Shown piece by piece: positions 9,627 to 18,610 of a stretch of 37,007 nt of DNA. The position numbers and the translations under genes are program-made. Source of the DNA: Micromonospora globispora. GTDB taxonomy: Bacteria; Actinomycetota; Actinomycetes; Mycobacteriales; Micromonosporaceae. Within the stretch, counting starts at the first letter, position 1; each line of letters begins with the position of its first letter. The notes under the pieces are model-generated. The model had not been told where the DNA came from and made no database searches. It saw only the letters and a list, made by a program, of their open reading frames with translations. The stretch lies in contig NZ_QGGF01000256.1 of NCBI RefSeq assembly GCF_003857015.1, positions 1-37,007 of the forward strand. Reading direction: 5' to 3'.

Positions 9627-10729
9627 CCGGCCGCCACCCCCACATTCGCGATGTCCTCGGCGAAGAGCCGGGTCCGTTCCTCGGCCGGCAGGTGGCAGGC
9701 GACTAGGTGGCCCTCCTCCCCCGCCGGGCGCAGCTCGGGCACCTCCGTGAAGGAGCGGTCCCCGTTGCGGCCCGCGTACCGGCAGCGCGGATGGAACGCG
9801 CATCCCGACGGCAGGTTGATCAGGGACGGCGGGTTGCCCTTGATGGGCATCAGGTCCGCGTCCGGGTCACCGTGCAACGACGGCACGCTTGACAGCAGGC
9901 CCCACGTGTACGGGTGCTGGGGCCGGCGCAGCACCTGCTCCACGCTGCCGTGCTCCACCGCCCGGCCCCCGTACATCACCAGCACGTCGTCGGCCACCTG
10001 CGACACCACCCCGAGGTCGTGGGTGATCAGGATGATCGCCGAGTGGAACTCGGCCTGCAGATCCGCGAGCAGGTCGAGGATCTGGGCCTGCACGGTGACG
10101 TCGAGGGCGGTGGTGGGCTCGTCGGCGATCAGCAGGTCCGGGTCGTTGACCAGCGCCATCGCGATCATCGCCCGCTGCCGCATCCCACCGGAGAACTCGT
10201 GCGGGTACTGGTCGTACCGCTTGGCCGGTTGCGGGATGCCGACCCGGCCGAGCATGTCCACGGCCCGCTGCCGGGCCTCCCGCTTCCCCGCCCGTGGGTG
10301 GTGCACCCGGTACGCCTCGGTGATCTGCCGCCCCACCGTGTAGTACGGGTGCAGCGCGGACAGCGGATCCTGGAAGATCATCGCCATGTCCCGGCCGCGC
10401 AGCCGGCGGACCTGCTCCTCCGGCAGGCCGACGAGTTGCCGGCCGCCGACGAAGATCTCGCCGGTGATGGTGGCGCGCTTGGCGCTGTGCAGGCCGAGGA
10501 TGGCCAGCGAGGTCACGCTCTTGCCCGAGCCGGACTCGCCGACGATGCCGAGGGTGCGTCCGCGCTCCACCGCGAAGGACACCCCGTCGACCGCACGGAC
10601 CACGCCGTCCTCGGTGTCGAAGCGGACCCCCAGGTCCTTGACCTGCAGATAGGGACCCTCGCCGGAGCGCTGCTCCGGCACGCTGGGGCGGTCCGGACCC
10701 CCGGACGGCGCCGACTTCGACCTGCCCAC
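9623..10729 (-). CDS. ABC importer ATPase, DppD/OppD type
   Basis: This 368-residue protein starts at a GTG with GGGAGG 6 nt upstream. Walker A is GESGSGKS, the signature [15 protein letters not shown] and Walker [13 protein letters not shown]. It is the first gene of the five-gene leftward operon (ATPase, ATPase, permease, permease, lipoprotein). The C-terminal extension has CAFHPRC and a later VACH. The middle Cys that its partner ATPase has is absent, replaced by a GRNGDRS segment, so any metal site here would be incomplete. Confidence 0.92.
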   Translation of the reverse strand: MGRSKSAPSGGPDRPSVPEQRSGEGPYLQVKDLGVRFDTEDGVVRAVDGVSFAVERGRTLGIVGESGSGKSVTSLAILGLHSAKRATITGEIFVGGRQLVGLPEEQVRRLRGRDMAMIFQDPLSALHPYYTVGRQITEAYRVHHPRAGKREARQRAVDMLGRVGIPQPAKRYDQYPHEFSGGMRQRAMIAMALVNDPDLLIADEPTTALDVTVQAQILDLLADLQAEFHSAIILITHDLGVVSQVADDVLVMYGGRAVEHGSVEQVLRRPQHPYTWGLLSSVPSLHGDPDADLMPIKGNPPSLINLPSGCAFHPRCRYAGRNGDRSFTEVPELRPAGEEGHLVACHLPAEERTRLFAEDIANVGVAAG

Positions 10730-10965
10730 GACCGCCTCCCTCAGTGACGAAGAGAACCTACAGCAAAGTTCTGAGGGTGAAAATAAGCTACAACGCGGGA
10801 GCTGTCAGCGGGGCTCAGCGTAACGAGTCCGTATCGCGCACCGACACCCCTCAACTGGACATTCACTGCCGCGACTGGATGACGTGAGGCTTCGACGCAC
10901 ATCAGGTGCGACCATGATGGCGACAGCCATTGGAGGATGCCCGCCGGCACGAGGTGGAGGTGACC
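10730..10965. promoter_or_regulatory. Divergent promoter region: peptide transporter (left) and Uma2 gene (right)
   Basis: This 236-bp gap separates two genes that read away from each other, so it must hold the start signals for both. It includes an AT-richer patch around 10775-10795. I could not place convincing -35/-10 pairs on either strand, and no clear palindrome stands out. Confidence 0.4.
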
Positions 10966-11514
10966 ATGACCGCGGCGGTGTTCGGCCACGACGGCCCGTG
11001 GACCGAAGAGGAGTACCTCGCCCTCGGCGAGACGCAGCAGCGCGTCGAACTCTTCGACGGGAGCCTTCACGTGACCCCAGCCCCCACCCCACGGCACCAG
11101 AACATCTCCGGTGAGCTCCGTGCGGCCTTGCGCATCCCGACGCGCGAAGCTGGTCTGCACGTGCTCGAAGCGGTCAACGTGCGGCTCAGACCCGGCCGCA
11201 TCCCCATTCCCGATCTCGTCATCACCGGGCCGATCGACTTCGATGAGCTCAACGTCGAGGCGAGCGACGTGCGGTTGGTCTGCGAGATCATCTCGCCGAG
11301 CAACGCGGCGACCGACAAGGTGCTCAAGATGCACTACTACGCCGCCGCCGGCATCGAGTGGTACCTGCTTGTGGAGCAGGAGAACGGGACCTTGCACCTC
11401 TACCGTCGGCACGGCAGCCACTACCGGGAGCAGTCGGTAACCAAGCCCGGGGAGATCTTGGAGCTGACTGAACCGGTCCGGGCCAGGATCAGCCCGGAGG
11501 AGCTGCTGCCCTGA
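10966..11514 (+). CDS. Uma2-family (DUF820) PD-(D/E)XK nuclease-fold protein
   Basis: From the ATG at 10966, with GGAGG 5 nt upstream, this is 182 residues, the usual family length. A TTG at 10930 would add 12 residues but has no better ribosome site. Family landmarks are the N-terminal WTEEEYLAL, the VELFDG strand (residues 27-32), IPIPDLVI with Asp83, VCEIISPSN with Glu107, and Asp117/Lys118/Lys121, together giving a restriction-endonuclease-like active site. Uma2 proteins are very abundant in Actinobacteria and cyanobacteria, often as many paralogues, and their biological role is not settled. It stands alone between divergent and downstream genes. Confidence 0.85.
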   Translation: MTAAVFGHDGPWTEEEYLALGETQQRVELFDGSLHVTPAPTPRHQNISGELRAALRIPTREAGLHVLEAVNVRLRPGRIPIPDLVITGPIDFDELNVEASDVRLVCEIISPSNAATDKVLKMHYYAAAGIEWYLLVEQENGTLHLYRRHGSHYREQSVTKPGEILELTEPVRARISPEELLP

Positions 11515-11547
11515 CGGACGTCGGCCCGCTCGCCTAGGGTCGGTCGC

Positions 11548-12984
11548 ATGACCGAGTTCGACGCGGCGACCGCCGCCGTGCAGGCCGCCCTCGACGCGGG
11601 AGCCCGGTACGCGGACGCCCGGGTGATGCACCGCCGCTACGAGTCGATGTCCGCCCGCAACGGCGACATCGAGGAGCTGCTCCAGGACGAGAGCATCGGG
11701 CTGGGCGTCCGGGCGCTGGTCGGGTCGAGCTGGGGCTTCCACGCCGTACCGGAGCTGTCGGACGCCGCGGCCCGGGAGGCCGGTCGGCGCGCGGCCCGGA
11801 CCGCGGCGGCGAGCGGCCGGGTCTCCGGCCCGCCGATCGACCTGGTGCCGGTCGAGGCGACCACGGCGAGCTGGGCGTCCGGCTGCGAGGTGGACCCGCT
11901 CGGCGTGCCGCTGTCCGACAAGGGCGACCTGCTGGTCCGGGCCACCGGGACGATCCGGGAGCACGGCGCCGACCTGGCCGAGGGGCTCTACCAGATCTGG
12001 GACACCGCCAAGTGGTTCGTCTCCAGCGAGGGGCACCGCATCGACCAGCGCATCCGGGAGTGCGGCGGCGGGATCTCGGCCACCTCGATCGGTGACGGCG
12101 AGACGCAGCGCCGCTCCTACCCCAGCTACCGCGGGCAGTACGGCACCACCGGCTGGGAGCTGGTCACCTCGCTCGACCTGGCCGCGCACGCCGCCCGGAT
12201 CGCCGAGGAGTCCCGGGCGCTGCTCACCGCGCCGGCGTGCCCGGCCGGCGAGCTGGACCTGATCCTCGGCAGCGAGCAGCTCGCGCTGCAGATCCACGAG
12301 TCGGTCGGGCACGCCATCGAGCTGGACCGGATCCTCGGCTGGGAGGCCGCCTTCGCCGGCACGTCCTGGCTGGACCTGGCGCAGCTGGGCTCGCTGCGCT
12401 ACGGCTCCGACCTGATGACCGTCACCATCGACCCGACCATCCCCGGCGCCCTGGGCAGCTTCGGCTTCGACGACGAGGGCTCCCCGGCGGTCAAGCGGGA
12501 CGCGGTCCGCGAGGGGCGCTGGGTGGGTGTGCTCGCCGGCCGGGACTCGGCCGCCGTCGCCGGTCTGGACTACGGCGGGAGCGTACGGGCCGACGGCTGG
12601 GCCCGGCTGCCGATGGTGCGGATGACCAACGTGGGCCTCGAGCCGGGCCCGCACACGCTGGACGAGATCATCGCCGCCACCGACGACGGGGTGCTGATGG
12701 ACGTCAACCGCTCCTGGTCCATCGACGACAAGCGGCTCAACTTCCAGTTCGGTTGCGAGATCGGCTGGGAGGTGAAGAAGGGCCGGCGCGGCCGGATGCT
12801 GCGCAACCCCACCTACACCGGGATCGGTCCGCTCTTCTGGCGCTCGATGGACATGCTCTCCTCCGAGGTCGTCCCGTGGGGCACGCCGAACTGCGGCAAG
12901 GGCCAGCCCGGCCAGATCGGCCACACCGGCCACCCGGCCGCACCGGCCCGCTTCCGCAACGTCCGGGTGGGGGTGCGCGCGTGA
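11548..12984 (+). CDS. tldD: TldD-family metalloprotease subunit
   Basis: This 478-residue protein has the TldD zinc motif HESVGH (His250, Glu251, His255) followed by AIELDRI. The N-terminal PmbA/TldD domain and the C-terminal barrel segments are both present. In E. coli TldD and TldE form a heterodimeric protease in which TldD carries the metal and cleaves unfolded peptides, including modified-peptide leader sequences. The partner gene starts immediately downstream. I saw no RiPP precursor gene nearby, so a general peptide-turnover role is the safer reading. Confidence 0.92.
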   Translation: MTEFDAATAAVQAALDAGARYADARVMHRRYESMSARNGDIEELLQDESIGLGVRALVGSSWGFHAVPELSDAAAREAGRRAARTAAASGRVSGPPIDLVPVEATTASWASGCEVDPLGVPLSDKGDLLVRATGTIREHGADLAEGLYQIWDTAKWFVSSEGHRIDQRIRECGGGISATSIGDGETQRRSYPSYRGQYGTTGWELVTSLDLAAHAARIAEESRALLTAPACPAGELDLILGSEQLALQIHESVGHAIELDRILGWEAAFAGTSWLDLAQLGSLRYGSDLMTVTIDPTIPGALGSFGFDDEGSPAVKRDAVREGRWVGVLAGRDSAAVAGLDYGGSVRADGWARLPMVRMTNVGLEPGPHTLDEIIAATDDGVLMDVNRSWSIDDKRLNFQFGCEIGWEVKKGRRGRMLRNPTYTGIGPLFWRSMDMLSSEVVPWGTPNCGKGQPGQIGHTGHPAAPARFRNVRVGVRA

Positions 12985-13019
12985 ACGGCTCCCCCGTCGG
13001 CGGACAGAGAGGTGACGGC

Positions 13020-14423
13020 ATGACCGAGCTGGACATCGCCGGCCGGGTGGTCGAGTTGGTCCGCCGGCTCGCCGGGCCCGACGCGCAGGCCGAGGCTGTG
13101 GTGACCCGGGCCGACCTGGCGCTGACCCGGTTCGCGAACTCGTTCATCCACCAGAACGTGGCCGAGTCGGGCGTGGCCGTCCGGCTACGGATGCATGTCG
13201 ACGGGCGCACCGCGGCCGGCAGCGGCAGCCTGGTCGACGCGGACGGCCTGCGGGCGCTGGTCGAGCGCACCCTGGCGGCGGCGCGGCTCTGCCCGCCCGA
13301 CCCGGCCTGGCCGGGACTGACCCCGCCCTCGCCGGTGCCCTCGGGCGCCGTCTTCGACGAGGCCACCGCGTACGCCGAGCCGGACGAGCGAGCCGCCCGC
13401 GTACGCGCGTTCGTGGACGCGGTGGGCGGGCTGGAGGCGGCCGGTTACTGCCGCACGGCGTACCGGTCGGGGGCGTTCGCCAACTCCGCCGGCCACTCGG
13501 CGCAGGGGCGTACGGCCGAGGCGGCGATGGACGGCATCGCCCGTACCGGCGGCTCGGACGGGGTGGCCCGGCACTGCGCCGACCGCCTCGCCGACCTGGA
13601 CGGCGCCGCGCTCGGCACCCGGGCGGCGGCGAAGGCGCGGGCCGCGGTCGACCCGGTGGAGCTGCCCCCGGGGCGGTACGAGGTGGTCCTCGAACCGGCC
13701 GCCGTGGCCGACCTGTTGCAGAACTTCTCCTGGTACGGCTTCAACGGCAAGCGGTACGCCGAGCGGCAGTCCTTCGCCGAGCCGGGCACCGCCCAGTTCG
13801 ACCCGGCGGTGACCCTGGTCGACGATCCGCTGCACGGCTCGACCCTGCCGTACGACGTGGAGGGCGCCGTCCGGCGCGCGCTGACCCTGGTGGACGCCGG
13901 GATCACCGCCGGGGTGGCGCACGACCGGCGCAGCGGCGCGGAGGCGGGTACCGGGTCCACCGGGCACGGAATGCCGGGCGCCTCGACCTTCGGCCCGATG
14001 CCGCGCAACCTCCGCCTCCTCCCCGCCACCGGAGGCGACCTGGCAGCGGGTGACCTGGGGACGGCCGGGACGACGGGCGGCGTGGGCGCGGTGGCGGATC
14101 CGGACACCGCCGCGCTGGTCGCCGGGGTGGAGCGGGGGCTGCTGGTCAGCGACTTCTGGTACACCCGGGTGCTCGACCCGAAGCGTCTGGTGATCACCGG
14201 GCTGACCCGCAACGGGGTGTGGCTGGTGGAGGACGGGGTGCCGACCCGGCCGGTGCGCGACTTCCGGTTCACCGAGTCGTATCCGCGGGCGCTCGGCCCC
14301 GGCGCGGTGCTGGGCGTGGGGCAACGGCCGGCGCGCATGCCGGACCGGACCGACGGCGTCTGGTGGGAGGCTCCGCCGCTGCGGCTGGCCGCCTGGAACT
14401 TCACCGGCGGCGCCTCCGGCTGA
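13020..14423 (+). CDS. TldE/PmbA-family protease partner subunit
   Basis: From the ATG at 13020, with GAGAGG upstream, this is 467 residues. A GTG at 12981 overlaps the tldD stop (GTGA) and would add 13 residues. The protein has the PmbA/TldD fold but lacks the HExxxH motif, as expected for the non-catalytic TldE subunit. The C-terminal part contains the conserved GLLVSDFWYTR and RNGVWLVEDG segments. It pairs with the catalytic subunit encoded just upstream and is almost certainly cotranscribed with it. Confidence 0.9.
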   Translation: MTELDIAGRVVELVRRLAGPDAQAEAVVTRADLALTRFANSFIHQNVAESGVAVRLRMHVDGRTAAGSGSLVDADGLRALVERTLAAARLCPPDPAWPGLTPPSPVPSGAVFDEATAYAEPDERAARVRAFVDAVGGLEAAGYCRTAYRSGAFANSAGHSAQGRTAEAAMDGIARTGGSDGVARHCADRLADLDGAALGTRAAAKARAAVDPVELPPGRYEVVLEPAAVADLLQNFSWYGFNGKRYAERQSFAEPGTAQFDPAVTLVDDPLHGSTLPYDVEGAVRRALTLVDAGITAGVAHDRRSGAEAGTGSTGHGMPGASTFGPMPRNLRLLPATGGDLAAGDLGTAGTTGGVGAVADPDTAALVAGVERGLLVSDFWYTRVLDPKRLVITGLTRNGVWLVEDGVPTRPVRDFRFTESYPRALGPGAVLGVGQRPARMPDRTDGVWWEAPPLRLAAWNFTGGASG

Positions 14424-14726
14424 CCGAGGGCCTTCCGGGCGGGTTACCCGGGCTGGCCGAGGTTCGGCGGGTCGACCGGAGACGATCTTTTACAACGGGC
14501 GGACATCGAACATGCTCCAGGGTCTTTCCAAGCTGCGGGACACACGGGACACTGCGTTGCGCGGCCGGGCCGCGAAGATCGGCGTAACGTGTGTCACTTA
14601 GCTGCGCCGGTACGCCGGTGCGGCCGCATGCGTGCGCAAGACGTGGCAGTGGACGCGGTCTGGCCGGTCCGCTGACCGGTAGGAACGTGATCCGCCCGCG
14701 AGGGCGCCGTCAGGGAGACGAGTCGA
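14424..14726. promoter_or_regulatory. Leader/promoter region of the succinate dehydrogenase operon
   Basis: This 303-bp gene-free stretch precedes the sdh operon. The clearest element is a perfect palindrome, CGCGGCC-G-GGCCGCG (14560-14574), followed by GTAACGTGTGTCAC. GGGAG lies before the ATG at 14727. I could not assign a convincing promoter pair or match the palindrome to a known regulator. Confidence 0.45.
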
Positions 14727-15533
14727 ATGACATCAACGGCAACGAGGCCGCGAGGGGCGCGGGCGCGCGCCGCGATCGCGGCGAAGACGTTGCGGACCGA
14801 CCGCTGGTGGTTCCCCCCACTGATCACCGTCATCGGCCTCACCGCGTGGGTCGCGTACGCGACGGTCCGGGTGTTCATGCACAAGTGGTACTGGGTGGAC
14901 GCGTACCACTACCTGACCCCGTTCTACTCGCCGTGCGTGACGAACCGGTGCGTCGAGGGTTCCTCGCACTTCGGCAGCTTCCTGCCCGGCTGGTGGATCA
15001 TCCCGGACGCGGCGCTGACCCTGCCGTTCCTGCTGCTCTTCCGGTTGACCTGCTACTACTACCGGAAGGCGTACTACCGGTCGTACTGGCTCTCGCCGCC
15101 GGCCTGCGCGGTCCCCGACGGGCACAAGTCCTACAGCGGTGAGACCCGCGTCCCGCTGCTCGGCCAGAACCTGCACCGCTACTTCTTCTACGCCGCGGTC
15201 ATCATCTCGCTGATCAACACCTGGGACGCGATCTACGCGTTCCACTCCCCGAAGGGCTTCGGCTTCGGGCTGGGCAACCTGATCCTGATCAGCAACGTGG
15301 TGATGCTCTGGGCCTACACCATCTCCTGCCACTCCTGCCGGCACATCATCGGCGGCCGGCTCAAGCACTTCTCCAAGCACCCGCTGCGCTACCGGGCGTG
15401 GACGTTCGTCTCCATGCTCAACGTGCGGCACATGCAGCTCGCCTGGATCACCCTCGGCACCCTCGCGTTCACCGACTTCTACGTCATGGCGGTGGCGGCC
15501 GGCTGGTTCAACGACCTGCGGTTCATCAACTAG
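14727..15533 (+). CDS. Succinate dehydrogenase membrane anchor, mycobacterial Sdh1 type
   Basis: This 268-residue protein has about five hydrophobic helices and sits directly before the flavoprotein and iron-sulfur genes, so it is the membrane anchor that passes electrons to the quinone pool. It is much longer than the small SdhC/SdhD pair of E. coli and resembles the single anchor of mycobacterial Sdh1. Structural work on that enzyme reported a membrane-embedded Rieske-type Fe-S cluster. The candidate ligands here are the Cys/His cluster SCHSCRH (around residue 200) and possibly YSPC and NRC after the first helix. The cluster assignment is by family analogy. Confidence 0.85.
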   Translation: MTSTATRPRGARARAAIAAKTLRTDRWWFPPLITVIGLTAWVAYATVRVFMHKWYWVDAYHYLTPFYSPCVTNRCVEGSSHFGSFLPGWWIIPDAALTLPFLLLFRLTCYYYRKAYYRSYWLSPPACAVPDGHKSYSGETRVPLLGQNLHRYFFYAAVIISLINTWDAIYAFHSPKGFGFGLGNLILISNVVMLWAYTISCHSCRHIIGGRLKHFSKHPLRYRAWTFVSMLNVRHMQLAWITLGTLAFTDFYVMAVAAGWFNDLRFIN

Positions 15534-15544
15534 AGGCCCGGGAC

Positions 15545-17458
15545 ATGACTGAGACGCGAATCGAACGACACCACTACGACGTCGTCGTGATCGGGGCCGG
15601 TGGCGCCGGCCTGCGGGCGGCGATCGAGGCCCGACTGGCCGGCAAGAAGACCGCGATCATCTCCAAGTCGCTGTTCGGCAAGGCGCACACGGTGATGGCC
15701 GAGGGCGGCGCGGCCGCCGCGATGGGGAACGCGAACAGCCGGGACAGCTGGCAGGTGCACTTCCGCGACACGATGCGCGGCGGCAAGTTCCTCAACAACT
15801 TCCGGATGGCCGAGCTGCACGCGAAGGAGTCGCCGCAGCGGATCTGGGAGCTGGAGACGTACGGCGCGCTCTTCGACCGCACCAAGGACGGGAAGATCTC
15901 GCAGCGCAACTTCGGCGGGCACGAGTACCCGCGGCTGGCGCACGTGGGCGACCGGACCGGCCTGGAGCTGATCCGGACCCTTCAGCAGAAGATCGTCTCC
16001 CTCCAGCAGGAGGACAAGCGCGACCACGGCGACTACGAGGCCCGGATCAAGGTCTTCGCCGAGACCACCATCACCGAGCTGCTGCTCGACGGTGACCGCG
16101 TCGCCGGCGCCTTCGGCTACTACCGGGAGTCCGGCGAGTTCGTCCTCTTCGAGGCCCCGGCCGTGGTCCTGGCGACCGGCGGCGTCGGACGGTCCTACAA
16201 GGTCACCTCGAACTCCTGGGAGTACACCGGGGACGGGCACGCGCTCGCGCTGCGCGCCGGGGCGACCCTGATCAACATGGAGTTCCTCCAGTTCCACCCG
16301 ACCGGCATGGTCTGGCCGCCCTCGGTGAAGGGCATCCTGGTCACCGAGTCGGTCCGCGGCGACGGCGGCGTCCTGAAGAACTCCGACGGCAAGCGGTTCA
16401 TGTTCGACTACGTCCCCGACGTCTTCCGCAAGCAGTACGCGGACAACGAGGAGGAGGCGGACCGCTGGTACAAGGACCCGGACAACAACCGGCGTCCGCC
16501 GGAGCTGCTCCCCCGCGACGAGGTCGCCCGCGCGATCAACAGTGAGGTCAAGGACGGTCGCGGTACGCCGGCCGGCGGCGTCTACCTGGACATCGCGTCC
16601 CGGTTGCCGGCGGAGGAGATCCGCCGCCGCCTGCCGTCGATGTACCACCAGTTCAAGGAGCTGGCCGACGTCGACATCACGAAGGAGCCGATGGAGGTCG
16701 GCCCGACCTGCCACTACGTGATGGGTGGCGTCGAGGTGGACCCGGACAGCGGCGCCGCGGCCGGCATCGTCCGGGGCCTGTTCGCCGCCGGTGAGGTCTC
16801 CGGCGGCATGCACGGCTCCAACCGGCTCGGCGGCAACTCGCTGTCGGACCTGCTGGTCTTCGGCAAGCGGGCGGGCGGCCACGCCGCCACGTACGCCGAC
16901 CAGCTGACCTCGCGGCCGAGGATCCCGGTCCCGGCCGTGGAGGCCGCGGTGGAGACGGCCCTGGCGCCGCTGCAGCGGGACACCGGGGAGAGCCCGTACA
17001 CCCTGCAGCAGGACCTCCAGGCGGTGATGGGCGAACTGGTCGGCATCATCCGGCGCGAGGGCGAGCTGGTCGACGCGCTGCGCAAGCTGGGCGAGCTGCG
17101 CGAGCGGGTGGCCAAGGTGAGCGCGGCCGGCGGCCGGCGCTACAACCCGGGCTGGCACCTGGCGCTGGATCTGCGCAACATGCTGGTGGTGTCGGAGTGC
17201 ACCGCGAAGGCGGCGCTGGAGCGGCAGGAGTCGCGCGGCGGGCACACCCGGGAGGACTTCCCGGGGATGGACCCGAAGTGGCGGCGGGTGAACCTGGTCT
17301 GCTCGCTGGACGGGGACACCGTCCGCCTGGAACACAAGCCGCTGCCGAAGATGCGGGGCGAGCTGATCAACCTCTTCGACCGTAACGAGCTGGCCAAGTA
17401 CCTGACCGACGAGGAGCTCGCGGAGTTCGACGCCCTCGCTGAGGAGGCGGGCAAGTAA
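15545..17458 (+). CDS. sdhA: Succinate dehydrogenase flavoprotein subunit
   Basis: This 637-residue flavoprotein oxidises succinate to fumarate. The N-terminal FAD-binding GAGGAGLRA is at residues 17-25, and His48 in KAHTVMAEGG is the expected site of covalent FAD attachment. Further family motifs are QFHPTGM and HGSNRLGGNSL near the substrate site. The start is the ATG at 15545, 11 nt after the anchor gene stop, with only a weak ribosome site, so coupling is likely. A longer open frame to 15398 overlaps the anchor gene and is not needed. The next gene overlaps by one base (TAATG). Confidence 0.95.
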   Translation: MTETRIERHHYDVVVIGAGGAGLRAAIEARLAGKKTAIISKSLFGKAHTVMAEGGAAAAMGNANSRDSWQVHFRDTMRGGKFLNNFRMAELHAKESPQRIWELETYGALFDRTKDGKISQRNFGGHEYPRLAHVGDRTGLELIRTLQQKIVSLQQEDKRDHGDYEARIKVFAETTITELLLDGDRVAGAFGYYRESGEFVLFEAPAVVLATGGVGRSYKVTSNSWEYTGDGHALALRAGATLINMEFLQFHPTGMVWPPSVKGILVTESVRGDGGVLKNSDGKRFMFDYVPDVFRKQYADNEEEADRWYKDPDNNRRPPELLPRDEVARAINSEVKDGRGTPAGGVYLDIASRLPAEEIRRRLPSMYHQFKELADVDITKEPMEVGPTCHYVMGGVEVDPDSGAAAGIVRGLFAAGEVSGGMHGSNRLGGNSLSDLLVFGKRAGGHAATYADQLTSRPRIPVPAVEAAVETALAPLQRDTGESPYTLQQDLQAVMGELVGIIRREGELVDALRKLGELRERVAKVSAAGGRRYNPGWHLALDLRNMLVVSECTAKAALERQESRGGHTREDFPGMDPKWRRVNLVCSLDGDTVRLEHKPLPKMRGELINLFDRNELAKYLTDEELAEFDALAEEAGK

Positions 17459-18528
17459 TGGGAACCAAGCGACAGTTCCGCATCTGGCGGGGCGACGAGA
17501 ACGGCGGCGAGCTGCAGGATCACATGGTCGAGGTGAACGAGGGCGAGGTGGTCCTCGACGTCCTCCACCGGCTGCAGAACACCGACACGCCGGATCTCGC
17601 CGTCCGCTGGAACTGCAAGGCCGGTAAGTGCGGCTCGTGCTCGATGGAGATCAACGGCAAGCCGCGGCTGAGCTGCATGACCCGGATGTCGACGTTCGAG
17701 GAGGGCGAGACGGTCACCGTCACGCCGCTGCGGACGTTCCCGGTCATCCGGGACCTGGTCACCGACGTCTCCTTCAACTACGAGAAGGCCCGGGAGACCC
17801 CGGCCTTCGCGCCGCCGGCCGACGTCGCCCCCGGCGACTACCGGATGCAGCAGGTGGACGTCGAGCGCTCGCAGGAGTTCCGCAAGTGCATCGAGTGCTT
17901 CCTGTGCCAGAACGTGTGCCACGTGATCCGCGACCACGAGGAGAACAAGGAGTCGTTCTCCGGCCCGCGGTTCTTCATCCGGGCCGCGGAGCTGGACATG
18001 CACCCGCTCGACGCGAAGACCGACCGCAAGGAGTACGCGCAGGCCGAGATGGGGCTCGGCTACTGCAACATCACCAAGTGCTGCACCGAGGTCTGCCCGG
18101 AGCACATCAAGATCACCGACAACGGGATCATCCCCGTGAAGGAGCGGGTCGTCGACCGCAGGTACGATCCCCTCGTGTGGCTTGGTAGCAAGATCTTCCG
18201 GAGGGGTCAGGTGCCTCAGACCTACGTGACCAGCGCGCAGCACAGCGGCGCGGTGCACTCCAGCGCCCCCCACGGGGGCGTGCATTCGCACGCGGGCGGC
18301 TCGCACGACCCGCGCCATGAGACGGAGGCGCAGCGGGGTGTGAACTGGCACCGCGAGGTGCCGCATCCGACCGCCCCGGCGACCGACGCCAACGGCAAGC
18401 TGCCGCTGACGGAGCTGACCTTCGACCGGGCCGCCGCGCCGTCGCCGTTCGGCGACGACGTGACCTTCCCGCTGCCGCCGCAGCACCTCAACTTCGCTCA
18501 CCCGCAGCAGGACGAGCCGAAGCACTGA
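17458..18528 (+). CDS. sdhB: Succinate dehydrogenase iron-sulfur subunit with histidine-rich C-terminal extension
   Basis: This subunit carries electrons from FAD to the membrane anchor. The plant-type 2Fe-2S ligands are Cys53, Cys58, Cys61 and Cys73. The 4Fe-4S/3Fe-4S domain follows with CIECFLCQNVC and CNITKCCTEVCP. At 356 residues it is about 100 longer than usual (~250). The extra tail, after VVDRRYDPLVWLGSK, is hydrophilic and rich in His and Pro (HSSAPHGGVHSHAGGSHD). An in-frame GTG at 18211 is preceded by GGAGGGG, so internal initiation of the tail is conceivable. The start overlaps the sdhA stop by one base. Confidence 0.93.
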   Translation: MGTKRQFRIWRGDENGGELQDHMVEVNEGEVVLDVLHRLQNTDTPDLAVRWNCKAGKCGSCSMEINGKPRLSCMTRMSTFEEGETVTVTPLRTFPVIRDLVTDVSFNYEKARETPAFAPPADVAPGDYRMQQVDVERSQEFRKCIECFLCQNVCHVIRDHEENKESFSGPRFFIRAAELDMHPLDAKTDRKEYAQAEMGLGYCNITKCCTEVCPEHIKITDNGIIPVKERVVDRRYDPLVWLGSKIFRRGQVPQTYVTSAQHSGAVHSSAPHGGVHSHAGGSHDPRHETEAQRGVNWHREVPHPTAPATDANGKLPLTELTFDRAAAPSPFGDDVTFPLPPQHLNFAHPQQDEPKH

Positions 18529-18543
18529 GCAAGACAGCTACGA

Positions 18544-18590
18544 GGACGGGGGCCGCGGCATCTGCCGCCGGCCTCCGTCCCGTTTCCGAC
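18544..18590. terminator. Terminator hairpin after the sdh operon
   Basis: The stretch GACGGGGGCCGCGGCA pairs with TGCCGCCGGCCTCCGTC around a short TCT loop, with one bulge and one mismatch, and is followed by CGTTTCC. It lies 16 nt after the sdhB stop and just before the convergent Nudix gene, so it may work in both directions. Confidence 0.7.
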
Positions 18591-18610
18591 CCCGTTTCCG
18601 CTTTCCGGGC

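Noticed and set aside
13020..14423. TldD/TldE as part of a modified-peptide (RiPP) biosynthesis cluster
   Set aside because: No precursor peptide or modification enzyme gene is nearby. The pair is also a widespread housekeeping protease.
15530..17335. Long minus-strand open frame opposite sdhA
   Set aside because: Antisense of a well-defined flavoprotein gene. It shows no motifs and repetitive Arg/Val/Asp composition.
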